Assembly (NCBI RefSeq): GCF_947036865.1
Contig: NZ_CAMQSF010000036.1
Location: 1-36,426, forward strand
DNA: 36,426 bases
Source of the DNA: an uncultured Caulobacter sp.
Lineage (GTDB): Bacteria > Pseudomonadota > Alphaproteobacteria > Caulobacterales > Caulobacteraceae
Direction of reading: 5' to 3'
Shown here: positions 7,447-17,316 of the stretch, one piece after another
Layout: each line of letters begins with the position of its first letter
Position numbering within the stretch: position 1 is the stretch's first letter
Translations under genes and position numbers: made by a program
Notes under the pieces: generated by a model
Database searches by the model: none
What the model was told of the DNA's origin: nothing
Seen by the model: only the letters and a program-made list of their open reading frames with translations

Positions 7447-8448
7447 TCAAGCGTCCGTATTGTCCCAGCCGTCCTTAAGGACCCAGCCGCGCACCGCCTC
7501 GACGGCCTGATCGACGGTGATGTCGCCAATCCGCCCTGCCCCGCCGTCGAGGCGCGTCAGCCAGCGCGAATAGGCCGGCAGCGGCGCGGTGCCCATCAGG
7601 CCGACGCACGGCGTCCCCACGGCGGCGGCGACGTTCAGCGCGCCCGAATCGTTGCCGAGGAACCCGGCGCACAGCGAGATCAGCGCCGCCGATTGGTCCA
7701 GAGGCAGGTCGCAGGCCACGACATTGTTGGGCAGGTCGCCGATCGCGGCGCCCGCGCCCCCGGCTTCGTGCGGACCGCCGATCCAGAACACGGTCCCGAA
7801 CCGGTCGGCCAGACGCCGGGCCGTTTCGGCGAACCTTTCGGCCGGCCAGGTGCGCGCCGGCTCGCTGGCCCCGATCCCGAGCGCGAGCCAGGGCCCCGGC
7901 TGGTCGGCGTAGCGGGCCTTCACCGCCGCGACGGCGTCCGGATTCAGCTTCAGAGCGGGCTCGCGGCTGGTCACGGCCAGGCCGTGCGCCTGTTCGAAGG
8001 CCGCCAGCTTGTCGATCCGATGGGCCGGCCGCATCGACTTCGGCAGGAACGGTCCGGTCGTGAGAAAACGCTCCTGGCCATGCCCCAGGCCAAAGCCCCG
8101 CCGTTCGGGCACGCCGGCCAGGAAGGCGGCGATGGCGGCGCGGTCGATCTTCTCCAGGATCCAGACCGCGCGCGGCCGCTCGGCCTTGCAGATCCGGTAG
8201 AAGTCGAGCGTCTCGCGCAGCCCCTTCAGCCGGTCCTTGTAGTGCGGCGCGTGCAGCACCTTGGCGACGCTGGGCTCGACGGCCAGCACCTCGGACGCCC
8301 GACTGGACGGCCGCGCCACCAGCACCACCTGGCCCTCCGGCGTGGTCGCCGCGATCGCCCGGATGGTCGGCAGATGCCACATCAGATCGCCGATCCCGCG
8401 ATCGGGCGCGTAGACGAGGACGGGGCCGGTAAAACGAGCAGCGGTCAA
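7447..8448 (-). CDS. glycosyltransferase family 9 (heptosyltransferase-like)
   Basis: About 333 residues with the GT9/GT-B layout. Near the N-terminus is the motif DRGIGDLMWHLPTIRAI, resembling the GDxxHxLP signature of heptosyltransferases. The C-terminal half has WLALGIGASEPARTWPAERF and the donor-site motif FLGNDSGALNVAAAVGTPCVGLMG (GNDSG usual for the family). It would act on lipopolysaccharide or another surface glycan; donor and acceptor are not determinable. No ATG is available. A TTG at 8448 is proposed because GGAG precedes it by about 10 nt and the fold begins there (TAARFTGPVLVYAPD); a second in-frame TTG at 8523 would place the first residues inside a palindromic repeat and is less likely. 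Confidence 0.85.
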   Translation of the reverse strand: MTAARFTGPVLVYAPDRGIGDLMWHLPTIRAIAATTPEGQVVLVARPSSRASEVLAVEPSVAKVLHAPHYKDRLKGLRETLDFYRICKAERPRAVWILEKIDRAAIAAFLAGVPERRGFGLGHGQERFLTTGPFLPKSMRPAHRIDKLAAFEQAHGLAVTSREPALKLNPDAVAAVKARYADQPGPWLALGIGASEPARTWPAERFAETARRLADRFGTVFWIGGPHEAGGAGAAIGDLPNNVVACDLPLDQSAALISLCAGFLGNDSGALNVAAAVGTPCVGLMGTAPLPAYSRWLTRLDGGAGRIGDITVDQAVEAVRGWVLKDGWDNTDA

Positions 8449-8507
8449 GGACGGGGGATCTCCGGCGCGAGGTCCAGCGATTACCGGATCACGCCGAGGG
8501 ACCGCAA

Positions 8508-8593
8508 CCTCGCCCTTCGACAAGCTCAGGGTGAGGTTCCTACTGATCCTCGGGCAAAAGTAGTCCTCACCCTGAGCTTGTCGAAGGGCGAGG
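8508..8593. repeat. REP-like element: two facing 29-nt palindromes
   Basis: Positions 8508-8536 and 8565-8593 are exact reverse complements of one another, 29 nt each, with a 28-nt spacer. Each arm is itself a near-palindrome (CCTC..CCCT at one end, AGGG..GAGG at the other) able to form a hairpin around TCGACAAGCTC. It starts 8 nt after the stop codon of the hydrolase at 8602-9528 and reaches into the leader of the glycosyltransferase gene. Near-identical copies occur at 12573-12658 and 21890-21974, and a solo copy at 19561-19589. Confidence 0.95.
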
Positions 8594-8601
8594 ACGGGCC
8601 C

Positions 8602-9527
8602 TCAGCCCTGCCACCCCGCCAGCAGCCCCCTCAGCCCCGCCACGAAGGCCAGGGGCTGGTCGATCATCACGTGGTGGTCGGCGTCGGGCACGGGCAGCAG
8701 CAGTACGTCCTTGGGCATCTGGGCCAGCATGTAGTCCAGGGTCTCGGCGTGCATCAGGTTCGAGCGCTCGCCCCACATCAGCGCCGCCGGGCAGGCGATC
8801 TCTGGCAACAGAGAGCCGAGATCCGGCATGCGGAAATTGTGCCAGAGGTCGGGATCGAACTTCCACGTCCAGCCGCCGTCGACCGCCTTCAAGGAGCGAC
8901 GCGCGATGAAATCCGCGATGTAGAGGTTCTCGCAAGGCTGCGGCGGGGCGAGGCGAAAGCGGGCCAGGGCCTCTTCGAGGGTCGGATAGACCCGATTGCC
9001 GAGGCCCGAGCGCGGCGGCGGCCCCTTCCAGCGCTTCTCGGGGGGCTGGATGCTGCTGTCGACCATGATCGCGCCGCGCAGGCGCTCGGGATGGCGCGCC
9101 GCGCAGTAGAGCGTGGGAAAGCCGCCGAACGAGTGGCCGACCACCATCGGCTTGACGCCGCCCGCCTCCAGGCCGGCGGTTTCGATCGCCGTGAAGATTT
9201 CCCGGGCGAACAGTTCGGCGCTGTAGGCCGCGCGCCAGTCGCTGTCGCCCATCCCCGACCACGAGATCGCCGCCACCCGCCAGTCGTTCGCGAAGAACGG
9301 CGCGATGAAGCTCCACCAGTCGGCATGGGCGCCGTTGCCGTGCAGGAACAAGAGGCCCGGCTTGCCCACCGCGCCCCAGGTCAGGAGCTCGATGTTGGCG
9401 CCGTCGACGGGGATCATCGCGCGCTCGGGCTCATGGGCGATCGCCGCCTCGAACCAGGCCGGCGCGGGCGGGCGCTGGCCGTGGAACGGCGCGAGCAGCG
9501 AGGCGGGGGCGGCGCGGTCGTCGGCCA

Positions 9528-9528
<1 letters not shown>
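8602..9528 (-). CDS. alpha/beta hydrolase
   Basis: A 308-residue cytoplasmic-looking alpha/beta hydrolase without a signal peptide. It shows the oxyanion-hole motif LLFLHGNGAHADWW, the strand-turn WSGMGDSDWR, and the nucleophile elbow VVGHSFGGFPTLY. The C-terminal DADHHVMIDQPLAFV provides the catalytic His. The ATG at 9528 overlaps the stop codon of the thioesterase gene (ATGA), which fixes the start and implies coupled translation, even though the frame is open further upstream. Family members hydrolyse esters, C-C bonds or epoxides; pairing with a PaaI-type thioesterase hints at acyl or aromatic acid metabolism, but this is inference only. Confidence 0.9.
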
Positions 9529-10010
<482 letters not shown>

Positions 10011-10104
10011 CTAACGAGCGTTTGAAAAAAGGGAAGCGTTCCGTAAGGACCGGGATCCGGCCGGTGTCTAACCTCTCGAAACGGGCCGAAGGGCTGGGGA
10101 GCGG

Positions 10105-10605
10105 ATGGGCTGGGAGCAGGACGATTTCGCCGCGTGGCTGGGGCCGCATCTGCCGATGCTGCGGCGGACCGCGCGCGCCTTCGCCGAGCCGGCCGATCAG
10201 AACGACCTGCTGCAGGAGTTGACCTTGGCGCTGTGGCGCGCGCGCCCGCGCTTCCGCGCCGAGAGCGCGGCCAGCACCTTCGCCCACCGGGTCGCCCACA
10301 ACGCGGCCCTGACCTGGCGGCGGGGCGAAACGCGACGACGGCTGCGCGGCGTGGCGATCGAGGGCGAACTGCTGCTCCGCGGCGCCGGAACCGATCCGGA
10401 GGAAGCGCTGCTCGAGCGGCTCTACCAGGCGATCCGCACCCTGGCGCCGGTCGAGCGCTCGCTGGTCCTGCTGTCGCTGGACGGCGTCGGCTACGCGGAG
10501 ATCGCCCGGCTGCATGGTCTTACCGAGAGCAATGTCGGCGCGCGGCTGAGCCGCCTGCGCCAGCGGCTCTCGATCTTGGTGAAGGAGGACGCCGATGGAC
10601 TTTGA
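10105..10605 (+). CDS. ECF-type RNA polymerase sigma factor
   Basis: A 166-residue sigma-70 family factor with region 2 (about 14-75; DQNDLLQELTLALWRARPRF and STFAHRVAHNAALTWRR) and region 4 (about 108-160; LYQAIRTLAPVERSLVLLSL, then YAEIARLHGLTESNVGARLS as the helix-turn-helix). There is no region 3 or 1.1, which is the ECF pattern. It would redirect RNA polymerase to stress or envelope promoters. The start ATG at 10105 has GGGAG close upstream. It overlaps the next gene by 11 nt, the typical arrangement of an ECF factor with its anti-sigma partner. I could not find a confident autoregulatory promoter in the 103-nt upstream gap. Confidence 0.93.
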   Translation: MGWEQDDFAAWLGPHLPMLRRTARAFAEPADQNDLLQELTLALWRARPRFRAESAASTFAHRVAHNAALTWRRGETRRRLRGVAIEGELLLRGAGTDPEEALLERLYQAIRTLAPVERSLVLLSLDGVGYAEIARLHGLTESNVGARLSRLRQRLSILVKEDADGL

Positions 10606-11161
10606 GCGCCTCGAACAGGTCTGGCGGTCGGAGGCCAACCGCCCTTCCCCGGAGCTTCAGGCCCGAATGACGGAGAAACTGATGGAAACGCTGAAATCCC
10701 GCCGCCGCGTGGAGGCCCTGCTGGCCCTGATCCCGCTGGCGGCCATGACCCTTTTCACGGCGACGGCGGCCGCGATCGTGCTGCGCGGCGGGGAGACCGC
10801 GCGGGGCTGGCTGGGCCTGGCGATGATGGCCGCGTGCTGGCTCGTCATGTTGGCCGTGTTCTGGACCGGCTTCCGGGCCCGCCCGTCGACCGCCGACGCG
10901 CCGCTGCGCGAAGCCCTGGCCCGCCGCCTGGCCCGCAACCGGAGCGAACGCCGCGGCTATCACGTGTTCTGGATGATGACGCCGGTCTTCTTCCTGCCGC
11001 TGTGGATGGCGCTGCAACGTCACCAAGAGGCGAGCTTCGGGGTCCTGGCCCTGTGCGCGGCGGCGGTGATCGCGAGCCTGGGCTGGAACAGCTTGCGCTT
11101 CTTCCTGGCCCTGAGGCCCGAACAGCGGCGGCTGGAGGCGCTGCTGGCGGAGTATGAATGA
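10595..11161 (+). CDS. four-helix membrane protein, putative anti-sigma factor
   Basis: A 188-residue protein without a recognised domain name. It starts with a cytoplasmic region of about 40 residues (MDFERLEQVWRSEANRPSPE), followed by four hydrophobic segments near 42-64 (LLALIPLAAMTLFTATAAAI), 71-93 (WLGLAMMAACWLVMLAVFW), 123-138 (VFWMMTPVFFLPLWMAL) and 144-168 (FGVLALCAAAVIASLGW), then a short basic tail. Overlap with the ECF gene by 11 nt, and a short cytoplasmic head that could hold a sigma factor at the membrane, argue that it is the cognate anti-sigma. No HxxxCxxC zinc motif is present, so it is not a ZAS-type anti-sigma. Function inferred from context. Confidence 0.75.
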   Translation: MDFERLEQVWRSEANRPSPELQARMTEKLMETLKSRRRVEALLALIPLAAMTLFTATAAAIVLRGGETARGWLGLAMMAACWLVMLAVFWTGFRARPSTADAPLREALARRLARNRSERRGYHVFWMMTPVFFLPLWMALQRHQEASFGVLALCAAAVIASLGWNSLRFFLALRPEQRRLEALLAEYE

Positions 11162-11166
11162 TCTCC

Positions 11167-11203
11167 CATCCGACTTCCCTGGCGCGCGCCGGGACGTCGG
11201 ATG
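11167..11203. terminator. hairpin between convergent genes, possible bidirectional terminator
   Basis: CATCCGAC (11167-11174) pairs perfectly with GTCGGATG (11196-11203); inside, TCCC (11176-11179) pairs with GGGA (11191-11194) around a GC-rich centre. It begins 6 nt after the stop of the plus-strand membrane protein and 1 nt after the stop of the minus-strand kinase-like gene. No U-tract is present on either side, so it may be an RNA-stabilising structure as much as a terminator. Confidence 0.6.
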
Positions 11204-11204
11204 C

Positions 11205-12560
11205 CTATAGCCCCGCCGCCGCCAGAGCCTTGGCCTGCCGCTCGGCCACCGCCTCTTCCGAGAACCCCTCCAGCGAGGCCTCGAACAGCTGCTTCCAGTT
11301 GTGCCGCGCGCCCAGGTGCAGGAAGGCGGCGCCGAGGCCGATGGCGGCGCGGTCCATGAACACGAACTCGCGCGGGATGGTGACCCCGCCGACCGCCTTC
11401 AGGGCCTGGCGCACCTTGAAGGCCTCGCGGCGGCCGTATTCGCCCGGCGGCACGTCCTCGGCCACGGTGCGGACGCGGTCGTCCAGCAGCGGGCCATAGA
11501 TGAACCGGGCCCAGACGTTCAGGGTGTCGACGAGCTCGTCGGTCAGGCCCTGGAAGCCCCAGGTGCGATAGGCCTCGACCTGCTCGGCGCGGTCGTCGTT
11601 CGACAGCGCGCGATAGAGCCGAACCACCCCGGCCACGAACCTCGGCGGAAACACCCGGATGCAGCCGAAATCCAGCAGGTTCAGGCGCGCCGCGCCCTCG
11701 CCCGAGAAGGTGTAGTTCCCCAGGTGCGGGTCGCCGTGGATGATCCCCAGATGGGTCATCGGGCTCCACCAGGCCTCGAACAGCAGGGCGGCGATGCGGT
11801 CGCGGACCTCTTGCGGCGCGGTCTTGAAGGCCAGCAGTCCCTGCCCGTCCAGCCAGGTCATCGACAGCAGGCGGCCGGTGGAAAGCTCGGGAACCGGGGT
11901 CGGGGTGCGGATCGCGTCGCGCTCGGCGAAGAAGCTTCCGTACACGGACATCATCCTGGCCTCGCGGCCGTAGTCCAGCTCCTCGCGCAGGCGATCGCCG
12001 ATCTCGACGATCATCTCCGAGGGGTCGATGGAGCCGTCCATCCGCTTGAACAGGCCGATCAGGGCGCGCAGCTGCGACAAGTCGCTTTCGACCGCGCTCT
12101 GCATGTCGGGATATTGCAGCTTCACCGCCAGGGCGCGGCCGTCGGGGGCCGTGGCCCGGTGGACCTGACCCAGCGACGCGGCCGCGGCGGCCTGCGGCTC
12201 GAAGCTGGCGAACCGGCTCTGCCAGTCCGCGCCCAGTTCGGCCGCCATGCGCCGGCGCACGAACGGCCAGCCCATGGCCGGGGCGTTGGTCTGCAGCTCG
12301 GCCAGCTCCTTGGCGAATTCGGGCGGCAGCAGGTCGGGCACGGTGGCGAACATCTGGGCCGCCTTCATCAGCGGACCCTTGAGGCCGCCCAGCGCCGCCT
12401 TCAGCGCCTTGGCGTTGCGCGCGTCGGCGTCTTCGCCGGCGAAGACCCGGTTGGCGCCATAGCTGACGGCCGCGCCCGACAGACCCGCCCCGACCCGCGC
12501 GAAGCGGGAAAGCCGGCCCGAGAGGCGGTCGCGTTCGGGGTCGTTGCGATCGTCAGGCAT
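11205..12560 (-). CDS. ABC1/UbiB (AarF) family atypical kinase-like protein
   Basis: A 451-residue ABC1/ADCK family protein. Recognisable elements in order are GLKGPLMKAAQMFA (60-72, corresponding to the KxGQ region), the Ala-rich loop AAAAASLGQVH (125-134), the nucleotide-site lysine VKLQYP (K147), the catalytic-loop equivalent HGDPHLGN (275-282) and DFG (297-299). UbiB/COQ8 homologues support ubiquinone biosynthesis as atypical ATPases or kinases; many genomes carry additional paralogues of unknown role, and this one lacks the C-terminal membrane helices of UbiB, so I do not give it the ubiB symbol. The KxGQ glycine is alanine here (KAAQ). It lies 113 nt downstream of the M3 peptidase gene, with a palindromic repeat in the gap. 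Confidence 0.88.
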   Translation of the reverse strand: MPDDRNDPERDRLSGRLSRFARVGAGLSGAAVSYGANRVFAGEDADARNAKALKAALGGLKGPLMKAAQMFATVPDLLPPEFAKELAELQTNAPAMGWPFVRRRMAAELGADWQSRFASFEPQAAAAASLGQVHRATAPDGRALAVKLQYPDMQSAVESDLSQLRALIGLFKRMDGSIDPSEMIVEIGDRLREELDYGREARMMSVYGSFFAERDAIRTPTPVPELSTGRLLSMTWLDGQGLLAFKTAPQEVRDRIAALLFEAWWSPMTHLGIIHGDPHLGNYTFSGEGAARLNLLDFGCIRVFPPRFVAGVVRLYRALSNDDRAEQVEAYRTWGFQGLTDELVDTLNVWARFIYGPLLDDRVRTVAEDVPPGEYGRREAFKVRQALKAVGGVTIPREFVFMDRAAIGLGAAFLHLGARHNWKQLFEASLEGFSEEAVAERQAKALAAAGL

Positions 12561-12572
12561 CTTGCCGCGTCA

Positions 12573-12658
12573 CCTCGTGCTTCGACAGGCTCAGCATGAG
12601 GTGACGGAGACACCCCGGCAGATCTTCGTCCTCACCCTGAGCCTGTCGAAGGGCGAGG
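12573..12658. repeat. REP-like element: two facing 29-nt palindromes
   Basis: The left arm 12573-12601 and right arm 12630-12658 are reverse complements apart from two differences (left GTGC and GCAT where the right-arm complement has GCCC and GGGT), separated by 28 nt, exactly the spacing of the copy at 8508-8593. The two changes in the left arm compensate each other, so its own hairpin is kept. It begins 14 nt after the stop codon of the M3 peptidase gene (minus strand) and ends near the start of the ABC1 gene. Confidence 0.95.
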
Positions 12659-12672
12659 ACGAACGCACGACG

Positions 12673-14463
12673 TCAGACAAGCTGTTCGAACTCGTCCACC
12701 AGCCGCTCCAGCTGCGCGCAGCCGGCGGCCCAGAACGCCTTGTCCCTCGGGTTCAGGCCGAAGGGCTTCAGGGCCTCGACATAGGTGCGCGTGCCGCCGG
12801 CCGCGAGGAGGTCTTCGTACAGCGGCGCGAATTTCACCGGATCCTCGCGACGCTTTTCCATCAGGCCGCGCACCAGCAGATCCCCGAACGCATAGGCGTA
12901 GACATAGAACGGCGCGTGGCAGAAGTGGCTGACATAGGCCCAGTAGTGCTCGTAGCCCGGGTTCATCCGGACGGCCGGCCCCAGGCTCTCGCCCATCACC
13001 TCGACCCACAGCGCGCCGATCTGGTCGGGCGACAGCTCGCCCTCCAGCCGGGCGTCGTGGAAGCGGCGCTCGAAGCGGTGGAAGGCGATCTGGCGGACAA
13101 CGGTGTTGAGCCCATCCTCGATCTTCCCCGCGAGAAGACCCTTGCGGTCCTCGGGCGTGGCTTCCGCCAGCAGGCGGTCGAACACCAGGCCCTCGCCGAA
13201 GATCGAGGCCGTCTCGGCCAGGGTCAGGGGCGTATCGGCCAGGAGGGTGCCCAGCGGCTGGCACAGGGTCTGGTGCACGGCGTGGCCCAGCTCGTGCGCC
13301 AGGGTCAGCACGTCCCGCCGCTCGCCCATATAGTTCATGAACACGTACGGATGCCGGTCGGCGGTGACCGGATGGGCGAAGGCGCCGGACTGCTTGCCTG
13401 GACGCGGGCGGGCGTCGATCCACGGCTTGTCGAAGAAGGTCCTCGCCGTGTCGGCGAACTTGGGCGCGAGATCCTGGAAGCTTTCCAGCACCATGCCCTT
13501 GGCCTCGTCCCAGGCGTAGGCGCGGGGGGCGGCGGCGGTCAGGGGTGCGTTGCGGTCCCAGTAGTCCAGCGCCTCCAGCCCCATCACCTTGGCCTTCAGC
13601 GCGTAGTAGCGGTGCGACAGGCGCGGATAGGCCTCGACCACCGCCTGTTCCAGCGCGTCGACCGCGTCGGCGTCGACCTCGTTGGCGAGGTGGCGGGACT
13701 GGGCGGGGGTCTCGTAGCGGCGCCAGCGGTCCTCGACCTGCTTTTCATAGGCCAGGGTGTTCAGGACCAGGGCCTGGGTCGAGGCGCGTTCCTCCAGCGC
13801 CTTGGCCAGGCCCTCGGCGGCGGCCTTGCGGCGGGCGACGTCGGGGTCGGACAGGCGGTTCAGCGCCTCGGGCAGGGTCAGGGTCTCGTCGCCCGCCTGC
13901 GCGGTCAGCTTGGCCAGGGTCTCGTCATAGAGGCGCACCCAGTTGGCGACGGCCGGGCCCTTGTCGACGATGAAGCGCTCCAGCTCCGGCGACAGCTCGT
14001 GCGGCCGCGACAGGCGCACGCGGCGCAGCCACGGCGACCAGCGCGCGGCGGCCGGATGGGCCTCCAGCGCCTTGGCGATCTCTGCGTCCTCCAGCTGGTT
14101 CAGCTCCAGGGTGAAGAACAGGCTGTCGGCGGCGATCCGCGACGAGCGCGCGCGCAGGTCCGCCTCGAACTTGGCCCAGGCCGGGTCGTCGCGGGCCACC
14201 GAGGCTTCCAGCCCGGCATAGGCGCCAACGGCCCAGAGGCCGTTCGTAGCGCGCTCATAGAGCTTGATCCCGCGATCCAGAAGTTGGCCCAGGCGCTCCG
14301 GCTCCTTTCGGGCTTCCAGGAACATCCCCTCCAGCGAGGCCAGCTCGTCGTTGGCGGCCTTGGCGGCGGCCAGATCGGTCTCGATCCGGGGATCGTCGCG
14401 GCCGGCATAGAGATCGGCCAGGTTCCATTCGGGCGGGGCGGCGGGCTTGAAGGGCGCGTTCAT
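12673..14463 (-). CDS. M3 family oligoendopeptidase (PepF-like)
   Basis: A 596-residue cytoplasmic zinc peptidase of the M3B oligoendopeptidase F group. The zinc motif is LAHELGHAVHQ with H390, E391 and H394; the third ligand is E417 in LTLAETASIFGE. Also conserved are KQSGAFAHPV (357-366) ahead of the motif and the C-terminal substrate-binding stretch HFCHAPFYVYAYAFGDLLV. The length is in the family's usual range and there is no signal peptide. It would trim peptides of about 7 to 17 residues in the cytoplasm. It begins 41 nt downstream of the MmcQ-like gene on the same strand. Confidence 0.95.
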   Translation of the reverse strand: MNAPFKPAAPPEWNLADLYAGRDDPRIETDLAAAKAANDELASLEGMFLEARKEPERLGQLLDRGIKLYERATNGLWAVGAYAGLEASVARDDPAWAKFEADLRARSSRIAADSLFFTLELNQLEDAEIAKALEAHPAAARWSPWLRRVRLSRPHELSPELERFIVDKGPAVANWVRLYDETLAKLTAQAGDETLTLPEALNRLSDPDVARRKAAAEGLAKALEERASTQALVLNTLAYEKQVEDRWRRYETPAQSRHLANEVDADAVDALEQAVVEAYPRLSHRYYALKAKVMGLEALDYWDRNAPLTAAAPRAYAWDEAKGMVLESFQDLAPKFADTARTFFDKPWIDARPRPGKQSGAFAHPVTADRHPYVFMNYMGERRDVLTLAHELGHAVHQTLCQPLGTLLADTPLTLAETASIFGEGLVFDRLLAEATPEDRKGLLAGKIEDGLNTVVRQIAFHRFERRFHDARLEGELSPDQIGALWVEVMGESLGPAVRMNPGYEHYWAYVSHFCHAPFYVYAYAFGDLLVRGLMEKRREDPVKFAPLYEDLLAAGGTRTYVEALKPFGLNPRDKAFWAAGCAQLERLVDEFEQLV

Positions 14464-14504
14464 GAGCTAGCAGATAGGCCTCGGCGCCCGCATGGCGCAA
14501 TGCG

Positions 14505-14879
14505 TCAAACGCGCGGATGGCGCTTCCGGATCGCGGCCGAGGCCTGAATCCGCCAGGCGCCGCGCAGCAGCCCCTCAAGCTCGTCGACCTCGATCTCGGC
14601 CAGGCGGACCAGCACGGCCGGATAGTTTCGATAATGATCGTCGGTGAAGAAGCGCTCGGGCGCGGCCTCCAGCAGCATCGCCTTGCTCTCCCGCGCGCAG
14701 CGGATCGCCGCGACGCCGGGGACGAGGACCCTGGACGCCTTGGGGGCCGGGCGGGCCAGATAGCTCCAGGCGAACGCCTTACCGCTCACCTCGAAGCTGA
14801 ACGACCCGGTCGGGCCGATCCCGCCGGACGCTTCGGGCAGCGCCAGGGCCAGGCGCGCCAATTGCTCCGTGTCCGCCAT
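14505..14879 (-). CDS. MmcQ/YjbR family protein
   Basis: A 124-residue protein of the MmcQ/YjbR fold. It begins with a helical part (EQLARLALALPEASGG) and continues with the family's beta-sheet core: SFEVSGKAFAWSYL, then AIRCARESKAMLLEAAPERFFTDDHYRNYPAVLVRL (core FFTDDHYRNYPAVLVRL), and ends with the WRIQASAAIRKRH tail. The fold resembles CyaY-like double-wing DNA-binding proteins, but a molecular function has not been established for most members. It is divergent from the tacA-like gene with 147 nt between starts, and is followed by the M3 peptidase gene on the same strand. Confidence 0.88.
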   Translation of the reverse strand: MADTEQLARLALALPEASGGIGPTGSFSFEVSGKAFAWSYLARPAPKASRVLVPGVAAIRCARESKAMLLEAAPERFFTDDHYRNYPAVLVRLAEIEVDELEGLLRGAWRIQASAAIRKRHPRV

Positions 14880-14902
14880 CCCGCCCCGCGCGTAAGTCCC
14901 GG

Positions 14903-14919
14903 TTAAGGCTAAACCTTAA
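14903..14919. promoter_or_regulatory. TTAAGG-N5-CCTTAA dyad upstream of the tacA-like gene
   Basis: A 6-bp perfect inverted repeat with a 5-nt centre lies 108 bp upstream of the tacA-like start and 24 bp upstream of the divergent MmcQ/YjbR start. The two TTAA boxes are 9 nt apart, not the 7 nt of the CtrA consensus. It is a candidate operator for either or both genes; tacA is known to be under CtrA control in C. crescentus, but this site does not match the textbook motif. Confidence 0.4.
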
Positions 14920-15026
14920 GATCAGCGACACGTCCGCGAAAGCCGATGTTTACCCATCGCCTGTATCAGTCTGAACCAACAAGAGCCCCGCTCCATGTGG
15001 GCGTGGCCGGTTCTGGTGGATGCCCA

Positions 15027-16498
<1,472 letters not shown>

Positions 16499-16499
<1 letters not shown>

Positions 16500-16603
16500 T
16501 GAGCATGGCGACCCTGATGATCTTGCGACCGGTCTCGCGCGAGCAGCGGCTGAAGGCCCTGCTGAAGCCGGCCCGTCCGGCCCTGAAGCCGACGCGGGCC
16601 TGA
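16499..16603 (+). CDS. 34-residue basic small protein coupled to the tacA-like gene
   Basis: A short ORF starting in the TGATG overlap with the stop codon of the TacA-like gene (ATG at 16499-16501) and ending with TGA at 16601-16603. The product is MSMATLMILRPVSREQRLKA followed by a Pro/Lys/Arg-rich half (LLKPARPALKPTRA), with nine basic residues to a single acidic one. It has no separate Shine-Dalgarno sequence, so any translation would be by coupling. No known family is recognised. It fills nearly all the gap before the next gene's stop at 16620, and its codon use (G or C at most third positions) is like neighbouring genes. It may be a real small protein or an accidental frame. Confidence 0.4.
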
Positions 16604-16619
16604 CCCGCGCCTCAACGGT

Positions 16620-17150
16620 TCAGCGCCCTTGGGCGGCCAGGTCCAGGCTTGGCCGCGTCTCGGGTTCGTTGATCGTCTCTTCGACGCGAATCCAGCCCGC
16701 GCCCGAGCGACAGACCCGCGCCTCGGCCGCCAGCCTTTCCAGCTCCCGCCCGACCGCGACCGGGGTGACCGGCCGGCTCCAGCGGTGATCCAGCTGCCGC
16801 GCGATCTCGGCCTCGTTGAGGCCGGGCGCGCAGCGCAGGGCCATCAGGATCATGTCGCGGGTCGAGCGTCCGCGTCGGCCGCGCTTGCCCGGCGTCGGCG
16901 GCGCGAAGGCCGCGGGCTCGTCGGCCGTCAGCGGGTCGGCCATGCCGGCCCGCTCGAGCGCCTCCAGCGCGAGCGCGATCGCGCGAAGCTCGCTCTCGAA
17001 CGGCGCCTGGGCGCGCTGGCGGGCTTCAACGACGCGGGTTTCCAACTCCGCCCTTCGGCGCAGCAGATATTTATAGGTCGTCGCCATTGTTCCGATCCAC
17101 GGCGCCATGACGTTCGCTCGGCGCCGATCCAGGCCGAGGCCCGCGCGCAT
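16620..17150 (-). CDS. hypothetical protein with a likely C-terminal winged-helix region
   Basis: Not recognised as a named family. The protein is up to 176 residues: a probable coiled helix (YKYLLRRRAELETRVVEARQ and RAIALALEALERAGM), a Pro/Arg-rich linker (TPGKRGRRGRST), and a C-terminal part resembling a winged helix (RDMILMALRCAPGLNEAEIA, then VGRELERLAAEARVCRSGAGWIRV, in pieces). This suggests DNA binding, by inference only. Three in-frame ATGs exist at 17150, 17108 and 17087; the most conserved-looking part starts at MATTYKYLL (17087), so the true protein may be 155 residues. It converges with the small ORF after tacA, 16 nt apart. Confidence 0.7.
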   Translation of the reverse strand: MRAGLGLDRRRANVMAPWIGTMATTYKYLLRRRAELETRVVEARQRAQAPFESELRAIALALEALERAGMADPLTADEPAAFAPPTPGKRGRRGRSTRDMILMALRCAPGLNEAEIARQLDHRWSRPVTPVAVGRELERLAAEARVCRSGAGWIRVEETINEPETRPSLDLAAQGR

Positions 17151-17316
17151 CGAGACGATGGATCGCGATCCCGCCTCGCGACCCAGAACCTCACGACAAG
17201 ATTAGGGTTGTTAACTATTTACAATTGTTCACATTTTGGGGCGGAGATCGTTACCGGCGCCTTAACGGCGCTGGAAGAACGATGATTTTTGGTAAGTCTT
17301 TGGGACGGAAAAGATA

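Noticed and set aside
8508..8593. Insertion-sequence remnant
   Set aside because: There is no transposase coding sequence or target duplication; the structure fits a REP-like palindrome pair better.
12544..14547. 667-codon plus-strand open frame
   Set aside because: It is antisense to the M3 peptidase with its complete zinc motif and contains the palindromic repeat at its start.
14903..14919. Canonical CtrA site upstream of tacA
   Set aside because: The TTAA boxes are 9 nt apart instead of 7, so I list it only as an unassigned dyad.
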